A stretch of DNA of 64,000 nucleotides from Budorcas taxicolor (Eukaryota; Chordata; Mammalia; Artiodactyla; Bovidae), in assembly GCF_023091745.1 (NCBI RefSeq), contig NC_068930.1, positions 11,244,262 to 11,308,261 on the forward strand, read 5' to 3'. The position numbers and the translations under genes are program-made. Numbering within the stretch: the first letter of the stretch is position 1; each line of letters begins with the position of its first letter. The notes under the pieces are model-generated. The model worked only from the letters and a program-made list of their open reading frames with translations. It ran no database searches and was not told where the DNA came from. Shown one piece after another: positions 57,786 to 64,000 of the stretch.

Positions 57786-57809
57786 AATTCTCACACAAAC
57801 CTTATTATG

Positions 57810-59735
57810 TGTTCAATAAATTAGATGAACTTTATGAAATGGAAACATTTCTAGAAAGACAAAAATTAACAAACTGACTCAAGAATAAATAGAACATTTC
57901 AGCAGAAATATAACAAGACGTTCAATAAGTAATCAAAAACCTCCCAACAAAGGAAGGTGCAAGACCAGAGGCTTCACTGATGAATTAAACCAAACATTTA
58001 AAGAATAGTTAACACTAATCCTTCTCAATCTTTTCAAAAAAAAAAAAAAAAAAAACCAACAACACAAGAGGATGGAACACTTCCTAACTCATGATCCATT
58101 ACTGTTTTCATTACAAAGCCAGATAAAAATAAATAAGAAAATTGCATACCAAAACGTCTTATGAATACAGATGCAAAAAATCCTCAAGAAAATACCAGCA
58201 AATCAAAGCAACAATTTATTGAAGTTATCCATTATGACTAAATGGGGTTTATCCCAGGAATTTAAAGGTGGTTCAATATAAGAAAAAATATATATGTGTG
58301 TGTAATACATCACGTTAATAGAACAAAAGAAAAAAATTCACATTATGATTGATATCAGTTGATTCAGAGGAAGCAATTGACACAAGTCAATGACCTTTCA
58401 TTATAAACACACTCTACAAACTAGGCAAAGAAAGGAACTTCATTAATGTGATAAAGGGCGTCTATGAAAAGCCCACAGCTAACATCACGATGAAAGGTGG
58501 ATGGTTTTCTTTCTCCCTAAGATCAAGACAAAGATACCAGTTCCCACTTCTACTATACAAAATTTTTCTTGTAATTGTAGCCAAAGGAATTAAGCAAGAA
58601 AAGGAAATAAAAGATGTCTTATTGGAAAGGAGGAAGTAAAATCATGTCTTTTCATGGATGACATGATCGAATACATAGAAAATGCAGAAAAATCCACAAA
58701 ATGGCTCCTAGACTTTATTAAAGACTCAGAAGAACTGGGATATAGGAGCAAGATACCAAAAATAACTTACATTTTTATATTTGAGCAATGAACAATGTGA
58801 ATGGAAATTAAGAAAACCATCCCATTTTCAATAGCAACTGAAAGAAGGAAATAATTGGGAATAAATTTGACAAAGGAAGAAAAAGACTTATACACTGAAA
58901 ACTATAAAGTGTATTAGAAAGAATAGGCCCAAATAAATGGAAAGACATCCCCATATCACAGATCAAAGGATAAAATTGTGTCAACATTACCCAAAATGAT
59001 CTACAGATCACTGTGATCTAAAAATTATACTATTTTTTTTAATGAATGGAAAAGCCAGTCTTCAATTGCATATGAAATTTTAATGAGTTCTTGAAAACGA
59101 AAAACAAAGTTTGAAGAACTATACATTCTGAATTCAAAACTTACCACAAAACTCTAGTAATTAAAACAATGTGGTACAAGCATAAGAATAGACAGATAAA
59201 TGGATAAATAAAATGCATCATATGTATGTAATGGAGCATTATTCAGCAGAAAAATGAGAAAAAATGCTAAAGTCACATCAAGGATGAGTTTTTAAAGTAC
59301 TCTGCTAGGTGAGATAATGGAGAAGGCGATGGCCCCCCACTCCAGCACTCTTGCCTGGAGAATCCCAGGGGCAGAGGAGCCTGGTGGGCTGCAGTCCAGG
59401 GGTTGCTAAGAGTCGGACATGACTGAGCGACTTCCCTTCCACTTTCCACTTTCATGCACTGGAGAAGGCAATGGCAACCCACTCCAGGGTTCTTGCCTGG
59501 AGAATCCCAGGGACGGGGGAGCCTGGTGGGCTGCCGTTTATGGGGTCGTGCAGAGTCGGACACGATTGAAGCGACTTAGCAGGAGCAGCAGCAGGTGAGA
59601 TAAGCCAGTTACAAAAGTACAAATATTGTATGGTTCCACTTACACGAAATATCTAAAATATGCAGATTCACAGAAACCTAAAGCAGATTAGAGTTTACCA
59701 GGAGCTGGATGAGAAGAGGATGGCGATTTATTGTT
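57810..59735 (+). mobile_element. Ancient L1M ORF2, sense, heavily decayed
   Basis: Recognisable in order: 'gaggcttcactgatgaatta', 'ggtttatcccaggaatttaa', 'aaagcccacagctaacatca', 'catggatgacatgatcgaat' (the FADD box reads FMDD), and 'gagcattattcagcagaaaa' near the ORF2 end. Frames are broken throughout; an A-run lies at 58038-58056. Confidence 0.75.
59318..59592 (+). mobile_element. Bov-A2 SINE with target duplication in L1M
   Basis: Complete two-monomer Bov-A2, ending 'gacttagcaggagcagcagc'. Perfect direct repeats 'aggtgagataa' lie at 59307-59317 and 59593-59603 within the old L1. Confidence 0.94.
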
Positions 59736-59884
59736 TGACGTGAACGGGGTTTCTGAGATGATGAGCCAGCTTTGTAAGTGGCTGGGGGCGGTGGTTGCAT
59801 ACGTGATTTATGAAGGCTTGTACACTCCTCCTCACCGCCTCCTCTTCTTCCTCCTTGCCCTCTCCCTCTCCGTCTTCTTCCAAC

Positions 59885-60825
59885 ACTTTTATTGAAGTGT
59901 AATTTTAATACCATGGTATTCATCCACGTAAAGTGTTCAATCCAGAGAATTTTAGCTGTCTTTACCTAAGGGTGCAATCATCACTATAAATAAGGTGCAG
60001 AATATTTTCATTCCTCCAACATGATTGCTCTGACCCATTTATAGTTAACCCCTTCCCCGCACCTACCCAGTTCTTGCCGCCATTCCAGGCAACCGATAAT
60101 CTGGTTTCTATCTCTATAGATTTTCCTTTGGGGAGCATTTGAAATGTAATTATACAATATGTGATCTCTCGTGTCTAATTTCTTTCATCTTCGGTGATGG
60201 TGATGTTTGTCTATGACACAGCACACGTCAGTAATTTATTTTTATTACTGAATACTGTTCCATTAGATGGCTATACTACATTATACCTATCCATTCGTCA
60301 GGTGATGGACATCTGGATTGTTTCCAGTTTAGGTTATTGGGAATTACGCTGCTGTAAACATTTGTGTACAAGTATTTGTTGTGCACATGTTTTCATTTCT
60401 CTTGGGTGTATACACGAAAGTAGAATTGCTAGGTCATGTGAAAGTTTATGTTTAACTTTCTGAAATGTTGCCAAATTGTTTTACAATCTAGCTGCACTAT
60501 TTTGCAATTTCATCAGCAACGTATCAAGTTCTCATTTCTCCACATCCTCTCCAACATATGTTATTACCTGTCTTATTTATTATTGCCATGCTAGTTTGCA
60601 CGAAGTGGCATTTAACTGTGATTTTAATTTGAATTTCTTTAATGACTAATAACGTTGAGTTTCATTTTGTGTGCTTATTAGACATTTGTGTATCTTTGAA
60701 TAAGTGTCTCTTCAAGTTTTTGTTCATTTTTTGTTTGGCTTCTCACTATTAAGTTGTGGGTATGCTTTGTAAGCTGTGGATAAGTCTTTCATCAGCTATG
60801 TTCTTTGCAAGTATCTCTGCGTTGT
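59885..60825 (-). mobile_element. Ancient L1M 3' region, antisense
   Basis: A long match to the reverse complement of an old L1 3' UTR and ORF2 end: 'gtgttcaatccagagaattt', 'gtttccagtttaggttattg', 'gaattgctaggtcatgtgaa', 'gaatttctttaatgactaat'. It faces the sense L1M on its left tail to tail. Confidence 0.75.
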
Positions 60826-61215
60826 TTGATGAGAAGTGTTTGAGGCCACTGGGTGTGGGCTAAGATGCTGGGAAGTAACAGGACATAGGACTCTGCACAG
60901 TGTGGCAGCCACAGCTCTTTCCCCGCAAGTGGCATTTCTTCTTGTAATGTCTATTTACGTGAGAAGTCGAGCTGTTGATACTTTCAAACGGATCCAGGAA
61001 GTGTCTCTTGGATGGCATGAAACAGTGCTGACATTCTTCACTGCAATATTTAGAGGCAGGGTGGGGTTGAGGTGAGGGAAATGGTTTCTTGTATCAATTG
61101 GCAACAGAACAAGCTCCCAAAGAAAACTTCCAGCTGGTAACATATGATTTTCTAATACAGGAAAAAATTTGATTTTAATATACATGAATCGTTTATTCTA
61201 TGTATATTCAAATCA
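60826..61215. other. Unique sequence
   Basis: Nothing recognised. Confidence 0.45.
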
Positions 61216-61218
61216 AGT

Positions 61219-61252
61219 GAGTGTGTGTTTGTGTGTGTGTGTGTGTGTGTGT
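61219..61252. repeat. (GT)n microsatellite forming the SINE tail
   Basis: An almost pure GT run with one 'ttt' interruption, on the tail side of the antisense Bov-tA that follows. Probably grew from the SINE tail. Confidence 0.93.
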
Positions 61253-61460
61253 AGTCAGTTGTGTTTGACCTTTTATGACTCCACAGACTGTAGTTCACCA
61301 GGCGCTCACAGGCACCTCTGTCCATGAAATGTTCCTGGCAAGAATCCTGCAGCTGGTTGCCATTTCTTACTCCAGGGGATCTTCCTGACCCAGGGGTCAA
61401 ACCCCAGCCTGTGTCTCCTGCCTTGGCAGCAGATTCTCTGCTACTAGGGCTGCTTTGCTG
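61253..61460 (-). mobile_element. Bov-tA SINE, diverged
   Basis: Antisense Bov-tA, more diverged than most copies in this window, with a 'cgctcacaggca' insertion near 61303. The head ends near 'actagggctgc'. Confidence 0.8.
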
Positions 61461-61628
61461 TTGTTGTTCAGGCACTAAATCCTGCCGAGTTCTTTGCAGC
61501 TCTAAGGACTTCAGCATGCCGGGCTTCCCTGGCCCTCACTGTCTCCTGGGGTTTGCTCGAACTCATGTCCGTTGAGTTGTGATGCCATCTAACCATCTCA
61601 TCCTCTGTCTCCCCCTTCTCCTCCTGCC
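61461..61628 (-). mobile_element. ~168-bp BovB tail
   Basis: Antisense BovB 3' end running from 'tgttgttcaggcactaaatc' to 'cccccttctcctcctgcc'. Its truncation point is in the same purine tract as the copies at 9373 and 10362. Confidence 0.82.
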
Positions 61629-62969
61629 ACCTTGGAAGACCCTATTTATTCCTTATGTGTATTTTACTGACATCTCCTGAAGTGAGCAGAGCACAGGTGT
61701 GCAGGCCTGCCTGCTATATCCTTCCTTTGAAATAGGCCTTCAGCATCTGTCAGACAATGTATTTGAAAGTCATGACTTTCTTCATTTACTCTGATCTGCT
61801 TGAAAGCACTTGTTCTTTTGTGAAAACAGTATTTTTTCATATGTGAAAATGAGAATAGAATTAACTGTGTGAAATAAGTACAATTCAGTCTGGCTTTTGA
61901 AAATTAAACAAATATACATGTTGACATAATGTTTGGAACTTTCCTTGTACTAATTTCTTTTAAGTACTTGTTTCCTTAGTTGAGTGTGTAGCTACCCAGA
62001 GACTTTCAGGACAGTTTCTCTACAAACTTCTTTTTCTCACTTTGTGTCTGCTCATCATCCAAAATTACCTAAAATGAATAACATCCTAATATAAGCAGGA
62101 TCCTAATAATAAATAGTGTTCTAAGTTTCTACCTAAATTATAAGCCTAATGTATGACATTCCCACTTTTGTAATTTTGCTTCCCTACTTGTTTGGCTGTC
62201 TCACTTTTCAGTGGGAACATTCCACAGAGAAATATATATGTGGCTAAAATTCCAGAGAAACCTTGTGGAATCCAGTGAGATGATTCATGCAAACGTTTTA
62301 GCTCTTCAGGGAAAATATAGGCTATTAAAAAGCATTAGGTCAGTCAAATTCTATTCCATTGATAAAATTTCCACTGTTTTGTGTGATTACTTCTTTCCTC
62401 GCTGGCAAACCTTGAACATTCTTTAGAGACGGGCGGTAAGAATACGCTCCACCATCACGCTCATGTGAAATTCCCGCACTCCAGAAAGGGACAAATAGTT
62501 GTAATTGCTAAAATTGCCATCATATTGCTAAATGTATGTGAAAGCAATTAAATACGTTGTGTTATATAATTCCTGTTTTTTTTTTCCTCAGAGACAATAA
62601 AATTTTCATCTTTCATAAAGATAGAAAAATGGCAAATAAAAGCAAAGACAGTGAACGTAATCAGAAAGACCTTTTCCTGCTCAAATTACTACCATACCAC
62701 CCTCCTCCCCTTGTGGCTTACCATTCCTCTCTTTTTTGCACTGATCTACAACTAGTACACTCAGAATTCCCTTGAAACAGGATGCTCATGAAAATCAAAT
62801 CAAGATGGAACAGAAAAATAAATGGTAGTGATTATTCATACTTCTGGCCTGAATTCTTTTAGGTCATTGACATTTCTCTCCTTAAAAGAACTTGAAATTG
62901 CGTCTACATGTTGATTTGCATCAACAATACCCATATGAAGATGACTGGAGGTAATTAATCACTCAATGC
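61629..62969. other. Unique AT-rich sequence
   Basis: No repeat or gene recognised. A T-run lies near 62578-62585. Confidence 0.45.
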
Positions 62970-62982
62970 TAGATCCAGGAAT

Positions 62983-63164
62983 GTGGTGGCTTAGTCACTG
63001 AGTCGTGTCCGACTCTTGCGACCCCATGGACTATAGCCTGCCAGGCTCTTCTGTCCATGAGATTTCCCAGTCCAGAACATTGGAGTGGGTTGCCATTTCC
63101 TTCTCCAGGGGATCTTCCTGACCCAGGATCAAACCCGGGTCTCCTGCACGGCAGGCAGGCTCTT
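62983..63164 (-). mobile_element. Bov-tA SINE, head truncated
   Basis: Antisense Bov-tA lacking most of the tRNA A-box side. Flanks 62971-62982 ('agatccaggaat') and 63165-63176 ('agatctaggaat') form a 12-bp duplication with one mismatch. Confidence 0.88.
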
Positions 63165-63176
63165 AGATCTAGGAAT

Positions 63177-63569
63177 ATCTAATCACTGAAAAAACTACTA
63201 TGAAACCCTACCTTAAGCTGAATGTGGGTTCTTGAAAGGTTATTCACTATGTTTAAGTAGGCTTAATTTAAATACACTATGAAGTTTATATGTTTATAAA
63301 CAGGCTGCATTGTAGGAAGTGATCAAATACAGTATTTCAGTGTTGGTAACTGTTCTGATGGGCTTGCTCTGCGATTAAGTGGAATTTAGCATGTGTCCCT
63401 GGACCTGCAGCATGACTGGCCCTTTCTGTGCTGCAGGGGGTACGCCTCACACCATGGTGGAGGTGTGGGGGGCAAACAGGGACAGAAAAAGACTAAAGTC
63501 TCATGCCTTGGAGGTCGTCTGCTGCCCCTTTGTCCTCTTCATTCAGTGATCCTCAAAAAGCTAGACCCT
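63177..63569. other. Unique sequence
   Basis: Nothing recognised. Confidence 0.45.
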
Positions 63570-63674
63570 ATGCTGCTGCTAAGTCGCTTCAGTCGTGTCT
63601 CACTTTGTGTGACCCCATAGACGGCAGCTCACCAGGCTCCCCCGTCCCTGGGATTCTCCAGGCAAGAACACTGG
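63570..63674 (-). mobile_element. Bov-A2 3' fragment
   Basis: Antisense: 'tgctgctgctaagtcgcttc' to 'ggcaagaacactgg', one partial monomer only. Confidence 0.82.
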
Positions 63675-64000
63675 TGATCAGAAATACGCCATCCTCTTCT
63701 TGAAACCTTACCAAAACTGAGCTCTTGTTGGAGATCAACCAAGATGAAAGCAGAGTCTGGTAATCATAAAGGAGAAACAAATTTTGACTTAATGAAACTA
63801 ACATTAACCTTCTCATGCAACACTCAATGAAACTAACGTTAAACATCTCAGACTACACGCAATGAAGAAATTCTCACTTTCTTGGAATTTTGGGGGCCAT
63901 ATGTTGTCTAGGTCTCCATCTTCATCTAAACGTATATTATCATCACACATACACATGTATGGATATACCATCTCCCTCTTTCCTAATATCTCTTTCCTTA
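63675..64000. other. Unique sequence to the window edge
   Basis: Contains a short partial repetition ('aatgaaactaacattaac' at about 63792 and 'aatgaaactaacgttaaa' at about 63827). No gene. Confidence 0.45.

Noticed and set aside
1..64000. tRNA genes suggested by many A-box/B-box pairs
   Set aside because: All the pairs I examined belong to Bov-tA or CHR SINE heads; none folds into a complete tRNA by inspection.
1..64000. CRISPR array, prokaryotic operon or defence system
   Set aside because: The repeats are dispersed SINEs and LINE ends with target duplications, and the composition and repeat families are mammalian.

Overview
The window is nuclear DNA from a pecoran ruminant, most likely a bovine (Bos or a close relative). 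The evidence is the repeat set: dozens of Bov-tA SINEs (tRNA-Glu-derived head plus BovA body), Bov-A2 SINEs, many 3' ends of the RTE retrotransposon BovB, an artiodactyl-type full-length L1, and older mammalian repeats (MIR, L2, MLT1, Tigger1, L1M). The exact species cannot be settled by eye. I recognise no host protein-coding gene, host exon, rRNA, functional tRNA gene or CRISPR array. The long reading frames either lie inside transposons or are chance frames. Short host exons or regulatory elements in the unique stretches cannot be excluded without alignment or transcript data.

Layout. Bases 1-34 kb are AT-rich unique sequence peppered with SINEs and 5'-truncated BovB ends. Older elements lie between them: L1 3' ends, MIRs, a solo MLT1 LTR at 19.2 kb and an internally deleted Tigger1 at 19.9-20.6 kb. 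From 34.4 to 38.4 kb there is a decayed ancient L1 (5' region, ORF1, part of ORF2) carrying SINE insertions, followed by an L1 5'-region fragment. From 38.4 to 39.6 kb lies a BovB copy whose 5' end is inverted, flanked by a short target-site duplication.

The dominant feature is a nearly intact 7.8-kb L1 at 40131-47978, flanked by a perfect 17-bp target-site duplication. It has a 5' UTR with a YY1-like site near its first bases, ORF1 broken by one missing base, ORF2 of 1272 codons with only two premature stops, a 3' UTR with a clear G-quadruplex motif, and a poly-A tail. From 48.6 to 53.1 kb there is an older L1 containing a BovB fragment and a near-perfect 146-bp inverted repeat, then a 2.7-kb decayed BovB with endonuclease and reverse transcriptase domains. 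From 55.5 to 60.8 kb there is a cluster of decayed L1M pieces on both strands, including a closely similar repeated 3' UTR segment. The last 3 kb is mostly unique with a few SINEs.

No genes act together here. The logic is parasitic: the RTE element BovB supplies the 3' tail shared by its own truncated copies, and its machinery is thought to mobilise the Bov SINEs, while L1 is autonomous. The most interesting signals are structural scars of retrotransposition: 5' inversions, a chimeric L1/Bov-A2 insertion inside one target duplication, a BovB insertion adjoining a fold-back copy of its target, a dimeric tRNA-SINE, very short BovB-tail insertions with perfect target duplications, and a recurrent BovB truncation point. 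Repeat boundaries were read by eye; expect errors of about 5-10 bases unless a target duplication is quoted.
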